From Anthopleura xanthogrammica (lineage: Eukaryota; Cnidaria; Anthozoa; Actiniaria; Actiniidae), in NCBI GenBank assembly GCA_964019055.1, contig OZ025211.1:6277835-6341834 (forward strand): DNA of 64,000 nucleotides. The letters run 5' to 3'. The position numbers and the translations under genes are program-made. The notes under the pieces are model-generated. The model worked only from the letters and a program-made list of their open reading frames with translations. It had not been told where the DNA came from and searched no databases. Shown piece by piece: positions 12,201 through 25,490 of the stretch (position 1 is the stretch's first letter; each line of letters starts with the position of its first letter).

Positions 12201-15200
12201 GAATGTTTCTTTTCAGATGTAACATTTTAATAAAGAAGTAATACTCAAGAGAATGACACGTGGTCTGAATTGGGAAAAATATTACTTCTAAAGTAACCGG
12301 GTCAATTCTAGTCGTCAATGTGAATGTTTCTTTTCAGATGTAACAGTTTAATAAAGAAGTAATACTCAAGAGAATAACACGTGAATTTGGAAAAATATTA
12401 CTTCTAAAGTAACCGGGTCCTTTTAAGCAATTTTTTGGCGTCGTTTCCCTGCTATGCTGGCGCCAAGTGTCCTAATGCTTTTATTAACAGTGTCAGTGTT
12501 ACGCCAGGAGGGCATAACGAGGCTCTTCACAAAGGTATCTAACTACATGGTTCCATTTGTCCATTCCAATTTTTTCTTTCGTTTAAAATGCGCAAATACA
12601 TAAAATATGGTTCAATACTATATTGATTTGGAATCAGTTCAATATGTTGTCAACCTGAATGTTTTTTTAAAGTACTGAAAAACTTTAAAGCTACGATGAA
12701 ATTTTTACCACAGCTCTGGACTCCTTTTGCGGAAATGTTGTAATGTAACTTGTAACACACAGTAATCATTTGAAAAAATTGCAGTTAACAGACAAAAATC
12801 TTGCGCAATACACAGACATTTTGCGCAAATTTATTTTTTTTAATCAACCGCTTATAATAATTTGCTAATCAAGAACACGACTATGAAAAAATGTGCAAGC
12901 TATCTACTGTGACGTACAAGAACGTAAACTCATAATTTTTCGAGAAGGAACCACGTTGTTGAAAGCTTCCTAAAGACGTCCGGACGGACGTAAGAAAGTA
13001 ATTTAATTATCATTGATGAGTGAAGCGTCGTTAGTTTTTGAATACTTGTACATTATGTGATCATTTGGCCAAGTCTTAAATGGATCTGTGGTCGGCTTAT
13101 TATACGAAAATAATGCCGGAATCTCATGATAAGGGAAGATTTTATACTATCGACCATTCATGATCTTTCGCCAATTTCTCGAGAAATTTTTAAAAGCTGA
13201 GAGCTTTTGGGGAATAAAGGCACTTGGTTAAGCACAAAAGTAATGAATTATGAAAGATTTCCCATCGTTATTATCACAGAAAAATAGAATAATATGCAGG
13301 CGTTGATTTTGCTGGTGGAAAACACTACACTAATCAAAAGAGATGCTCCACAATATCACTAAGAGAAAGTTGACGCCATGTATTTTTCCTTCTAGTTTAA
13401 TGACAAAGAGAAAACCTGAATTTTTTGTGAGTGATGCTGATGTTTTTCAGCTGGTCTGTGATGGATGCAACTCGAGCTGAACTAAATTGTTATATAAAAT
13501 TCTAGTAAAACAAAAGCTAATTGGATTCTTTGGAAAAGAAACTAGTTGTACATAAGAACAGATTAACATAGCTTTGCTAATACATTAATAATTATCATAT
13601 ATGCATATATTTATATTATTTTTTAAAGACAAAACTAGCTATCATACTGTGAGAAATCTCGAAAAACACACTTCCTAATAGCAATTTTCCTTTCAGTGTT
13701 CATGTACTGTAATTTCGAAGGAAGTTGTTTACTCAACCAGTGATAATTTTTTTTTAAATGCACAAAAACTTCGAGTTCCGGTACAAGTTTATAAAAATAT
13801 ACAAAATAAATGCCGATTTTTGGTTGGGATCCAGCGAAATAAATTCAAAATTTACCAAGGTTGTAGTTATAGTATGTTCAATTCATAAAGTTATCTTTCA
13901 GTCGGTGAAGTTCTATCTTTCTGGTTTTGGTTGATCATAATCTTATTCCTGATTTGGATTGTTTTGTTCTGTCAGTATAGGTATAAATTAGGTTACCAAA
14001 GTTTTTCATTTTCGATAAATTTGAAGGTAATTCTAAGGACTTTCATTCCACAATATATTTCATCTTTATCTTTTATTCGCGTTTCATAAATATTTCTATA
14101 GCAAAAACATGTTGAAATCGGTGGTTCATAACACCACAACAAGTTCTTCAGCCATATTTTTTTTTGATAATTTTGAAAGTAAACTGAATCGAATATTTTC
14201 CTGGAAAGTGGGAAGGGAAGAGTTCGTCTTTTTCGCACAAATATAGATATTTCCGTCTAATTCCCCTTGGAAAAGGTTCAAATAAAGCTTGGTAGTGATT
14301 AAATCCTGAGAAAGTTTTGGACGCTAAGAATCGATGATGACATTAATACTTGATCTGCTATTCTCAAGTGACGCTAGTGGAAAGGTTTTCTGAATACTCG
14401 AGTAAGCAAATTAGTCTTATAAGCTTACCATTAATAGTAGTTCCAAGACAAAATAAAAGAGAAGAAAAAGGAGATAAAATCTAATGCGGTCAGAATAATT
14501 TGGCCTAACTTTTGCCATACCAAAATCTTAATCTCAATTGTTTAACACTGAAATAGAAAAAAAAAGTAATTTTATCTGAAAGAAAAATAATTGTATCTGC
14601 GAATATTTTTTAAAATATCTTCGAAAAATATTTTTAAAATGACTGGAATTTGGTTTTATTTCGTGGAATTCGGAAGCAAAACCTTTTCATTGTGTTCGTT
14701 TCCGTGTTGATATTAGTGGATAATTACCACGTTTTGAGACTAGTGAATGATCGAAAGGTTTTATAGTCGTTTCCACTTCTAGTGGTTTTGGTGGGAAGCG
14801 ACCGCGAATGCTGATATACTATACGAGACCACCGACTCGAAACTTAGTAACTACTGACACTGCTTTTGTGGCGCTTGAAGCCTGAGTTGGTGGATATAGA
14901 GGGATTCGGCCATGTTTTTAATCAAAAGGTGGGCAAAATGAACTCTTATAAATACCGGTACATGAAATAAATTAATCAATATTCAAATCGGTTTAACCGC
15001 GGGGTGTCTAGGAATTTCTAAACCCGTACAAATAAAAAATTGATTAGAGAAAACAAGTTTCTTAGACCTGAAAAATGTACTCGCTATTTGGATCTGTTCT
15101 CAAAAATGAGTTGAAAAAAGATGAAGTTTATTATCATTTTTTTGGGGGGTTGAGAATTTGTCCAGGCAAAATGACATAGAAAAGTCTTGAATGAGTTGAA

Positions 15201-18200
15201 ATTTTGTACAACGAATTCAAATATTTATGAAAGCTGGTTGGCCAGAGGATTTCGTTTTATTCAGCGGTGACGTGGTGATACATGGATAGGAAAATATTTT
15301 GAAATGTGGCTAAGACGAAATCATACTAGAAATAGCTCCTATTATGTCTATGCTTTATGGTTTTTATCCCGAAAGATACTTTTTGTCACATTCCCTGATG
15401 TTTATGATATTTTAGTTCCTGTCTTCTAATAAAAAATACACGTGGTTTTGAAATAACGGCGAAAAAGAACGAGTTTTGAAGCCCAAACGACGCCAAGCCG
15501 GGCTACCAAAGAAACCTGTTCTATGCCAAAGAAAACCCCTAAGGTATCAGAATTTTTCGCGCGCTTTTAATACATTTCATTCTTCTTCATCTTAAGCAGC
15601 GAAAAAAAAACAAATTTCCAAACGATTCCAAGCTGGGTTTCCAAAGAAACCTGTTCTATGCCAAGGAAAACCCCTAAGGTGTCAGAATTTTTCGCGCGCT
15701 TTTTCTACATTGTATTCTTCTTCATCATAAGCAGCGAAATAAAAACAAATTTCCAAACGATTCAGGGTTTTTTCTAAAAAATATTCCTTTTTCATCTATT
15801 TTATTTTCAAAACGAAATGACGAGAAGGACAACTTTTCGTCCTTCACTAAATAATATCAAATGCAAAAATGAGGTTGTCGTAAAGCGATTTGAAATTTTT
15901 TTGGCCCACTTTGTTTGCCGCCGCTTTGCCTCTTTCAAAAATGGATGGCATTTAGAAAATTTTCCGCCGTTCGCTGCGGTTACAGTAAGTGACGGCGAAC
16001 TAGAAACTTGGGGGGCTTAAACCCAAGCCGATCATTGCGTCAGGCTATAAACAACCCAACACAATGCGTATTAAAATTTTACTACAACTCGCTCGCCCGT
16101 GAATAATACCTTTACATACACGCTTTTTGAACACAAGAATTTGAAATTTTTATCTCCATGTTTGGTAACGTGTTTTATACCGATACCAATTCGTTTCCCC
16201 GGTCACTACATCATTGAATTATAATTAACTGGAATCTATACCCGCAAAAGATGCCGACAGATCGCCGTAGAAAAGCGAAAATAAACCGACTCAAATTTCA
16301 CGATCTTTTTACATATCCTACAACCAAAAAAAAAAAAAAAAAACTACCACCTTAGATTTTACTGGTAATATTTGAGCTCTAAGAAGAGCAGAGCTAGAAT
16401 TCTGGGCAACTCAGGGATGGATAGTTTTGTTGTTGCGAAACAATACAACTTTAAGAAAATCACTGTTAATAATTGAACACCAGCACTGGAAGTGCCAACG
16501 ATTCGGCCAATAGAAAAGCCTTAGATCCAGGGGTTATACTTGGGGTTTGTAGTAATAATATACAAAGGATCAAGCTTCGAAGAGAGTAATATATTGGAAG
16601 TGTATAAGCTCTGGTAAAATGTGAAAAGGAAGAATTATTTGCTTCAATAAATGAAATTTTGATGTGAAGAATCTCCTTTTTAGGATAATGAAAAAAAGCT
16701 GGTCGTTGCTATCGTAGCTGGTATCGTGTTGATTATTTTCTTTCGTTGAGATCATCTTTTGAATTGTAAAAAAAATTGAATGAAATACCGACCAAATTAT
16801 CCACAAACTTTCGAAATCCCTCTTAACCAGAAAAGAAGATCGGATAATCTTGTTCTTTGTGCTGTAATCTCAAGCACAAATCATTGTTAGCCAGTTTTAA
16901 ATAAATGAAAGACTCCAAACCAACTTAACAAGATAAGATTTTTTTCAGTGTCTAAAATCTAAAACTATCGATAAAGTTCGAATTGGAGTATAAATAATAC
17001 CTGAAAACTGTTGTTTTCTTTATGACATTCCAAAAATACAAAACCAAATGTTTTTACATTAAATTTGCCGCGTTTTTGGAGGAATAAATTCTAGCATACG
17101 TTGATTATATATTTTCTGATTAATTCAGTATTCGATAGCACTTTTGTATGCAAACTGTCGCATTCGCGAAAAAAAATATTTTCCCCCAAAATCACACAAG
17201 ATATAAACGGGGGAAAAGATTGGAGTGTAATATATATCTAGTGTATTCGAATTAGCACTAAAATTTCCCTTTTTTTCTTGTCTATTTAAAAAGAAATTTT
17301 CACATCGACTTAGTGAAGATAATTCATTTATGATGAAATTGGATTTGAAGAGCATCTTCTTGAGAAAGATCCAGAAAATATAAAAAATGAATGGATAAGG
17401 TTTCGTGACGATGAAGACGGACTACATGACATTATCCTCGGTATTCTCACGCCATCTGTCAAAAAATTGGACCGAAAAGATATATATTATCCTAAATCTC
17501 CTGGTTTTTGAATACCGTGAGTTGGTTAGGCAGGTATGAGGTATAATTAAGCCAGGTCGTGAATATGAGTACGTCTTTAGCCCTACAGCGGAGTAGAACA
17601 CAAAACAAGACAGAAAGAGAGAGAGAGAGAAAGAAGGACGGTTAGAAAGACAGACAACATATACAAACAGAGAAAAGATAGGCATAAGTTTAGCGAAAGT
17701 AGAAATAGGGTTAAAGATAAATTACAATCGAAAAATGAATTTCTTTTTCGACTTTAAATCTTATGAATTTTAGTACTAAAACAGCTTCATAGCAAGGCAA
17801 ATAGCTTAGTACAAAGAAAAAAATACATGCATATAATAATGGAAGCTAAAGTTACTAATTTAATCAAAGAAAATGAGTATTAATTGAAAAAAATTGCTCA
17901 ATTCTTCAGAAAAAAATCGAAATGAAATCGAAACATGGATGGCTTATGTTCATTCATTCATTTATTTATTTACACTGTCTAAAAATTTGAAATGCAACAT
18001 TGACAGCTATAACCTGCTAAAAAAAAGCAGGACCTATTCTTTAGAAGTCATACTGGAAAGTAATTATCAAAAATAACAAGAAAATAATATTTACGTAAAC
18101 AATGAAATAGGTTAAGCATTTTGCCGAAAGATAAAAGTAATTCTGAAATTTTTTGGCCAAAAGCAGACTTTCGTAATGAGTAAAAGAAAATCAACTGTCG

Positions 18201-21200
18201 ACCGGTATGTTTCTTAAAACCAGAAACATTATTTCATTTACCGACAAGAGGGATTTTTTTTCTATATTTTTAGAGGTTCAAGATTTGAACTAATGTTTTG
18301 GATCTTCTGATAAGAATATTACAAATAAGCATTACCTCGTTTAAGATGAGAATCAGTAGTTTATTGTGGTTTAGTGATATTTGAATGTAATGGCAAGTTT
18401 TGATCAAGGGCTCTGGCTATAAATGATTTCAAAAACACTTCGAATGGGAAGAAAGGTAAATGAGAAGTGAATGAAAGGGACGAAAAGTAGTGAACATTTT
18501 TTTGTAGGTGAAATCAATTCACTGAAAGAAGAAAAGAATTGGAAACCAAGCAATGATGAACTATTAACCCCAAAAACCTTAAATGAACAAAAATGTATGA
18601 AAATGAAAAAAATAGATGGAAAGAGACCACAATTTTCTTTACTAACTAACTACTGGAACACTTAATTTTATCTTTAATCTATATCTAGCCCGAAACAAAT
18701 TGGGAAGTCTTCTGAAGCAGAGTAGAAAGGAGGTAGTACTTGACTCCTCGTCACATCAGTAGCCCCTACATTGACTTTTTTTCCTTTTTACAATGTTGTT
18801 TAATTAAGATTTTCATTTAGGAACATCAATGTAATAGTCTCGCACTAAATTGGAAAAACCATCGAAATTAAGTGTTAAACCGAATCTAATTAGAATTCAG
18901 ATCAATTCTTACATTGATGTAAGATAGCCTCTGGAGCAAAGGCAATAATTTAAACAAATAACATTAATCGTCTGGCTTTTTGCTTTGAACGTTAAAAACA
19001 CAACAAGATTTCGAGATTACTCGAGTCAAGATTCAACATTTCGACTGACTAAGCTCGGGGGCCTTGGTCGAACAGTTTCCCATTCATTTTCTCGTCGATT
19101 CGAAAGGTTTTTGTTTCTACCCCAAAGACTCGTCATTTGAAACTGGTTTAAAGTCCATTCGTCATTATACTATCGACTAATTACACTCATGCGTCATCGA
19201 TCATTCATTTGGACATGAAAAACGCGTTTGTTTTCAACGTTAAGAGAGAATTACGAGGACGAATAGCTTTACAAGCTATACCTGCAACACTGTAGCACTT
19301 TGATAGAGAATTAATATTCAATGCCTCTAGAAACCTTTACGTTTAAACAAATTTGGCTTACTTCCGTATACAGCCATCACTACACACACATGGAATGGTC
19401 CAGAATTGAAATAACCAAATCTCCTAGAAAAGGAGCATTCACAGCTCTAAGAATTTAGACTTTTTTGGCTTGCTATATTTAATATGTCAAGAAAATTGAC
19501 GGTTGATTGACTGAGTGACAGATACAAGTAAACAAACAAGGGAAATGGGTAGAAAATGGGAGGAGCAAAATGAAAAATAATAAAGACATTAATTCTCAAT
19601 TTATTTTTCGAAGGAAGAAAAATATGGAACATAAAGAACTAAAGACATAAAATCCATGAAACTAAGAATTGGTTTTATTCTAACATGAAAAGAACAAGGA
19701 AAAAGAAAGCGAGGAAAAACCTCAAAGACGTTGATTGAATTTTGCACTTCAAACTAGTACGAATACCGAAAGTGATTCTCCAACATGTGGATTAAGCGAC
19801 CTAAAGCCTTGTTACTTAAGGCTTATTGAGAGAAATCCCATTGGCAGTTATTTGTCGCATTTTTACACTAACATATCCACTATTCACGCGTATGGCCGAT
19901 CCCGTGGTCAGTTGCGGAAGTCCTGAGTTAGTTTACAAACGCATAAAGTTGTTCAATACCGTATTTCCGTCACATGCAAAAGCATAGAAGTGTCGTTTTA
20001 TGTTATTAGGAGTAATTTTAATTCTAGATGGGTATAAAATACTCAACGCCCTCGTTTATCGTCGACCAAAACATTGTCTTAGCATCAAAGGCTGGCTTCG
20101 AACTCAAAGATGTGATATATTTTTATCCAACTTCGCATAAACTGGTTTTTAGTGGGTATCTCTGGCATACTTTTTTTGGTCGACAAAAAGAAATATTTGA
20201 GTGTAGGCATATAGTTTTTGAAAACTATAATATCCAAAATATATACTATGCTCGAAGAGTGAAGATTTAATACAAAAACCGGTACTTTAAAAAGAGGACA
20301 CGAAGGAAAATATACCGAAGATAAAAAAAAATTTAATATTTCTCTCTCTCTCATTTTAAATTCTACTTCCTTTTTCCATGAAATTTCTATCGGTTTTATA
20401 GGTTTTGGAAGAACATTAGTTTGCGTGTAGTTCGATTGGAAAACGAATTTGTGAGCTAATATTTCGAACGTGAGATAGTAGATACGTGTTGCCTATTGTG
20501 TTTACTGTTGATAACTGAATCCTTGTACCAGCTAACACAAGAACACAACATCTTTCCTAAGTTTTTTTTTGGAATGAATTTTACTTTTCGTGGAAGAAAT
20601 CTTATGTCCCTATAATTTTGAAACTACATAGTGAATTGACAGGTCAAATTCCCGGGGTAAACTTTCTAATTTTCAAAAGAGATTGTCTCTTAGTGTATGT
20701 AAACACAACGGTGATGATAATGATGCTTTTTCATGGTCATGAGGGGGAAAGTGAGACAAAAATTCACTCGTACTTACCCTAAAGTTGTCATTGTGACTAT
20801 AGTATACCAGAATGAAGCAGGGATGCTTGTGAATTTCGTGTCTCTTTCTCCTTTTTCAACATAGTACATAACGGTTGCAAATATTATAATGGCCATGGAT
20901 AGGGAAAATAGAAGGAATCCCAACTCCGAGGCACAGCTCTTCAGAGTATAACCCAGGATGCGAAGACCACGAGAATGTCGAGAAAATTTAAAAATTCTGA
21001 AGATTCGAAATACCCTTAAGGTCACAAACGCTCCACTTATTGAATTATTTGGCATGAATAACCCTATGTAGAAAGGTAGAATCGCCACTACATCAATGAC
21101 GCTCAGAAGATCTCTAGCGAACTTGATTCTGTCCGGCGCTGCGTAAAGTCTTGCTAAATATTCCACAGTAAACACAACAACACACGCCGCTTCCAAACCA

Positions 21201-21868
21201 AAAAATATTTCCTTGTATACATCCCCACAAGAGGTTTTCCCCTTGCAAGGCAATGTTTCAACTACAGTGCTTATGACACTCACGGCAATGAACAAACCCG
21301 TTATATAGTACGAGATGGAAGCTACTTTTGAACTCTGGGGATTCTGAAAAGCCGTCCAGAGCTGTTCGCGTACAGTTTGATCCACGATTTCTTCGCCATT
21401 TTGCGAGGCATCATCCAATTTATCTGGCTCGAAAATCCTCTCCATGCATTCTTTTTTCCTTTCCCGAAAATCCTCCCAACAGCAGTCGTGTACTACGTCC
21501 TCGGAAATCCCGAAAAACGCGAGCTCGTCTTCGAAGGACGATACACACTCTCCTCGAGGATAATGCAGCTTTCCATTTCGATAATAATTCAAAACATGGC
21601 GAAAAAGATCCGGATCCCTGTCGAAGAAATATTCGTTGGTCTCCGAGTCGTAAAAATACTCTTTTTCTTCGCTACCAAGAAGCGTTTCTGGGAACTTTGC
21701 CAGCGTGTTTCGCCATGTTTCGAATCGTCTTCCACTGACATTGATGGTGACTCGTTCTTCGGGTTTGGACGATTCTGGTGGCGGCGGCATCGGCGCTGTA
21801 GCAAGAGGAACCCATCCTATGGCTGCCGCACGAGCGAACGGCAACCACGCGACTACATCGGCCGCCAT
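9231..21868 (-). CDS. Shal: Shal/Kv4 voltage-gated potassium channel alpha subunit
   Basis: Complete five-exon coding sequence: 21868-20778, 11272-11110, 10933-10856, 10308-10207 and 9680-9231 (stop included). All joins have GT-AG ends and keep phase, giving 627 residues against about 630 in vertebrate Kv4.2. Residues 1-27 ([19 protein letters not shown]...) match the Kv4 N-terminus that binds KChIPs and drives fast inactivation. T1 spans about 38-135 with the zinc ligands H102, C108, C129 and C130. S1 to S6 lie at about 182-204, 219-240, 253-272, 281-300, 313-336 and 375-400. S4 carries R285, R288, R291, K294 and R297; the filter is TTLGYGD and S6 has PVP at 393-395. The tail keeps [13 protein letters not shown], the Kv4 dileucine targeting motif, and a proline-directed Ser/Thr cluster ([17 protein letters not shown]). 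The family carries fast, low-threshold A-type current at the plasma membrane. Confidence 0.95.
9723..9741 (+). repeat. Poly-G run
   Basis: A run of about 19 guanines lies in the last Shal intron, 43 bases upstream (in gene sense) of the final exon start at 9680. On the transcribed strand it is a poly-C run close to the 3' splice site. Confidence 0.9.
9937..10085. mobile_element. MITE-like foldback element, family A copy 1
   Basis: The left arm starts ATTTTCGAGATGCGCAAACG and the right arm ends CGCTCGCGCATCTCGAAAAT, an inverted pair extending through TTTCAAAA-TAT. The centre carries AAAAAGAGGCATTTTCGGGC. The same arms and centre occur at 61455-61633, so this is a dispersed family of roughly 150-180 bp. 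This copy lies in the last Shal intron. The short open frames inside it are by-products of the inverted repeat. Confidence 0.65.
10696..10842. mobile_element. Long-armed hairpin element in a Shal intron
   Basis: Arms of about 62 bases (10696-10757 and 10783-10842) are near-perfect inverted copies. They start CAATTATTG and share AAAATATCG-GATTTGTTAGTG and GCAAGCAATTATT. The loop is about 25 bases (CTCCCTCTGCCTTCGGCACC). It sits between the third and fourth coding exons of Shal, 14 bases below the donor of the exon ending at 10856. If transcribed, the arms would form a strong stem next to that 5' splice site. Confidence 0.6.
11871..12418 (+). repeat. 119-bp tandem repeat, about 4.6 copies
   Basis: Units start with TAAAGAAGTAATACTCAAG at about 11871, 11993, 12112, 12231 and 12352, giving spacings of 119-122 bases. 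Each full unit includes AACCGGGT-AATTCTA, GTCGTCAATGTGAATG and a pyrimidine-rich TTTCTTTTCAG. Copies are highly similar, implying recent amplification or homogenisation. The fifth copy is partial. Confidence 0.85.
15484..15766 (+). repeat. Tandem duplication, about 135-bp unit
   Basis: Two units begin near 15484 and 15619 and share CCAAAGAAACCTGTTCTATG, GAAAACCCCTAAGGT, CAGAATTTTTCGCGCGCTTT and a TTCTTCATC-TAAGCAGCGAAA end. The start of a third unit is visible near 15753. It lies within the large Shal intron. Confidence 0.8.
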
Positions 21869-24800
21869 GACAGAGTTTCATAAGAGTATACGCTGACTCG
21901 GGAAACCAACTCGACTTTCACATCAAACCCAATGAGACAGGTGTAAGAGAGACCGTTCTCCTCTCCTGGCAAACAACACGGCTTAATTTATTCCCAACAC
22001 AGTCTCATTCGTCCTGAGCTGTTTTCGCCATCCACTTAGTCAATTTTAATGCCTATATTCCTGTCGGCGCGTCTTTCCACCAAATCTTCCACGTCCAGAC
22101 TCAAATTGACCGTGGTTTTTTCCTGTCTCTACGATGCCGTACGACGATGAACCAAATCGCTTTTCCGAATCAATCATGGGCTACTGGCCTAAATTATAAC
22201 ATGGTTGAAGGATTCTCACAACAACAAACAATTTAGTACGAAAAGTTTCGGTGGCTCTCGAATGGGGAAGACCATTGGCGCTATGGGCTTGCTAGCTTTC
22301 AGCAAACTGAAAATAGTTTTACGTTGTCACAAGTGATTAATCAACTGCTAAGAGGAAGTAAGTAAGAAATTTTGGCAAACTCCGATTGATGAGTCTCCAG
22401 GTTCTTCCAACCCGTATGCTATGAGAGAAGCCTAATTGTGAAGGATTTTGTTAATTAGCAATATGATGAAAACAAAATTCAACCAACGAACCAATGAGAG
22501 TCGAGCAAACTGACTGCTTGAGTGATAGTTTAGAAAACAATCAACCGTCTTCCTTTGTACTTCTGTCACCTATTCGAGGTTGAATTTGCAAACACTGGAT
22601 TTGAAAAGGAGATGTACATAATGCCTTAATATTCAGGTACACAAAACCTGGTTGTCTTCTATGTCTTCGAGAACGAACTCCGACCACAACCACCAACAAA
22701 AACAGCTAGTTACCGATCGGTTGGCGGTAATTTTTTGTCGGACTTCTATTCACTCTCGCTATTTCTATCCCTCTTTCTTCACGTCGCCAGGTTTCGAGTT
22801 TTAGTCCTTAATAAATAATGGAAAAAGTCTCCGTGCACATAATCAACCGCCGAAACCAGAGAATATTTAAATGAAAGCTTCTTTCACATTTTGGCATAAA
22901 AGAGAAAAATTAGCGAACTTCGCGTGGCTATTAACTTCCAGTTCGTCCAGATACAGTCCTTCAACCTTCCAGCATGTATACACTCTCTTTCGGCAAACAA
23001 ATTTGAATATTATTTTCCTTGTTATTTGCACATGTAGAGAAAAAAGGGCCGATTCTCATTGAAAAATCGTTCACAGCATCAGATCGGTCGTGTCTATTTA
23101 ATGTCGACGAATTCTAAAATGTGCAAGGGAAAGTCTCGAGTCGAATCCGGTTGCCAGTTGAGTCGTAACGGATGAGCTATAAATCGATTTGATTTGTTAT
23201 ACCAAGGGAATACAAAACATTGAAAGCATGAAATCTGATCCATAGAGTACTGAAGCCAACTTGCATATTATGAATTGTTTAATACTTGTCATTTACATAA
23301 AAGAGAAATTCAAGCTTGATCTGCATCTAGATTCTAACTTAGTTTCCAAGTCCCTTTAGTTCATATTTTCTTAGTACAAGATATCGTACAACTTGAAGTT
23401 GTTTCGTAGACTAATTTACTCTCTTTTGGGCCCGAAGGATTTTAACTTCGCTCGAGCGTAAAACTCTTTTGTCAAAGTCGAAAATTGATATTGTAGTATC
23501 AGAGAAAAGATTTAGCATACGGTTTGAAAACATCCTATACAAACACGAGGTCTACAGTTTGCCCTAATTTTCCATGTTTAGAGTGAGGTCTTATTTTGAT
23601 AAGATAAAGAAAAAGACTGATGACTAAGAATCATCTAAAGATAGCTATTTGAGTTTTTACGACGCTTTCGGTGCTTGATGAGAATGGCTGCATTGACTAA
23701 CCGATACAAAAAACACACACACATAAAAGTGCTAATTATGCAACACGGCACAAAGAAAAGAAACCGTGTGAAAAGCATAAAAATGAGAGAATTAAAGCCT
23801 TAAAAGCTTAGACCGACCGACAATTTTACCCAAGATAACACAGCAGCAAAATAACACCTGGTTACCAACCACTAGTCACGTGATCCACACCTTCCAAAAC
23901 GTCGTCACAGTTAGTAGTATACACTCAAAAGTGTGTTCAACATTTCACGCGCGCGTGTGATGTTACGAAAGCTTTTACACCGATATTTAACCACTATAAT
24001 CCATTTGTTTACAATCAGTTATTTTCAACAATATAGGCTTAGTCTTAAATTCCATTCATCCCCAAAATCAAACAAGATTTTACGTTTATTGGGGTTCTTT
24101 TAAAAAAAAAAAAATGCAATGCTGCCTTTTTTGCCATTCGATTCATTTTTTAGAATTTCAAATTACATATGACATATAAATATGCGGTTTCAAGCCCAGC
24201 ACGTCCAAGTGATCACCCTGGCAACCGCAACTTATGACAATCAAAAAATAATTTGTCTCTACACAGGGGCTTATGACAAAGGTGCGGTTTAGGAAACGAA
24301 TACAAGAAAGACGTGGCGATTCGAAATCATCCCAATTTCGATATCAATAAAAAATTTACGTCCGGTTGTTTATGGAACACAAAAGAACCTTTCTATGGTT
24401 TTCAGAGAAAATACGATGGTAAACCATGCTAAAGATAGCTGATTGTTGTCAAGACAAGATATAATAGCAAGACGACTTGGCAAAGATTTAGCCTTAAGCA
24501 CAACCGCCTGCCTACTCAGCACTAGTCTGTGTCTGTATGTTAGAAACAAGCGTTTGTAGCCCTAAATAAACTCAAATTATACACGAAAAATGAAGTCTCG
24601 AAATCATTCTGAATAAAACTGATGATAATTTGCCCTTGTTAGTATCGATGAGCAAGGACAATACTTCCAAGAGTATTCGGCTAGCGAATGTAATTGTGTA
24701 TGTTATCTCTAGTTTTTTAATAATGATCGCATTATTTGATACAGAATTTGGTAATTTTGATGAGGATAATAGTAATAGTTGTTCTTTAAATTTACACTCC

Positions 24801-25093
24801 CTTTTTTTGTTACAAAGAAAATACTGTTAAGAACAAATTTAAAGCTAAATTGACTTTAAATATTTTATTTGCAACATCTTATTTTGAAGTAATACTCTGC
24901 TACCACGGCAACCATGGTTAAAACGAAAATCGTCCGGCATCTCAGAAACCACGAAACGTGATGATATGCTACTGTAATCTTTGATGAACAAGATACAACA
25001 TACATATTTATACGGTTTAAAGGCAAAGATTTGGGCAAGGAAATGTTTTTCAAGCATATGCTTTGACATATATATGTGTATATATGATTATAC

Positions 25094-25490
25094 ATGACAT
25101 ATATCTCCTCTCCTCTCTCGTATTTTCTCTTCTTCTCTTCTCTTCTCTTCAGTCTCTCCTCTCCTCTCCTCTTCTTTTCTCTTCTCTTCTCTTCACTTCT
25201 CGTCTCTTCTCTTTCGTATTTTCTCTTCTTCTCTCCTCTCCTCTTCTCTCAGTTCTCTTCTCTTCCCTTCTCTTCACTTCTCGTCTCTTCTCTTTCGTAT
25301 TTTCTCTTCTTCTCTCCTCTTCTCTCAGTTCCCTTCTTTTCCCTTCCCTTCTCTTCTTTTCTCTTCCGTCAGTTCTCGTCTTGTCTTCCCTTCTCTCCGT
25401 CCTCTTCTTTTCACTCAGTTCTCTTCTCTTCGTTTCTCTTTTCTCTTCTCGAGCTCTTTCCCCTTCTCTTTTACTCTCTTCCCCTCGTAC
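25094..25490 (+). repeat. Pyrimidine-rich (CTCTT/CTTCT) satellite
   Basis: About 400 bases are nearly all C and T on the plus strand. A higher-order unit of about 81 bases is visible: CTTCACTTCTCGTCTCTTCT recurs at about 25191 and 25272, each followed by CTTTCGTATTTTCTC. Long open frames on both strands are artefacts of the low complexity. Such homopurine-homopyrimidine tracts can form triplex DNA. Confidence 0.9.

Larger units (their letters stand above)
11273..20777 (-). other. 9.5 kb Shal intron inside the selectivity-filter codon
   Basis: The donor (TTAGG|GTAAGT at 20778/20777) and acceptor (CCCCCAG|ATATGG at 11273/11272) split the glycine codon of TTLG|YGD after its second base. The intron is AT-rich and holds no recognisable gene on either strand. 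It contains a 119-bp tandem array at 11871-12418, a 135-bp duplication at 15484-15766, a poly-A run near 16326-16342 and short AG-rich runs near 17610. Small open frames at about 15817-16020, 18471-18665 and 19735-19926 show no known domain. Confidence 0.85.

Noticed and set aside
20778..21868. Shaker (Kv1) assignment of the minus-strand channel
   Set aside because: The T1 HX5CX20CC zinc motif, the [19 protein letters not shown] start, TTLGYGD and the LLHCLEK tail are Kv4 features; Kv1 lacks the zinc site.
21328..21883. Plus-strand frames of 136 and 168 codons
   Set aside because: They are antisense to the first coding exon of Shal, which has clear family identity on the minus strand.
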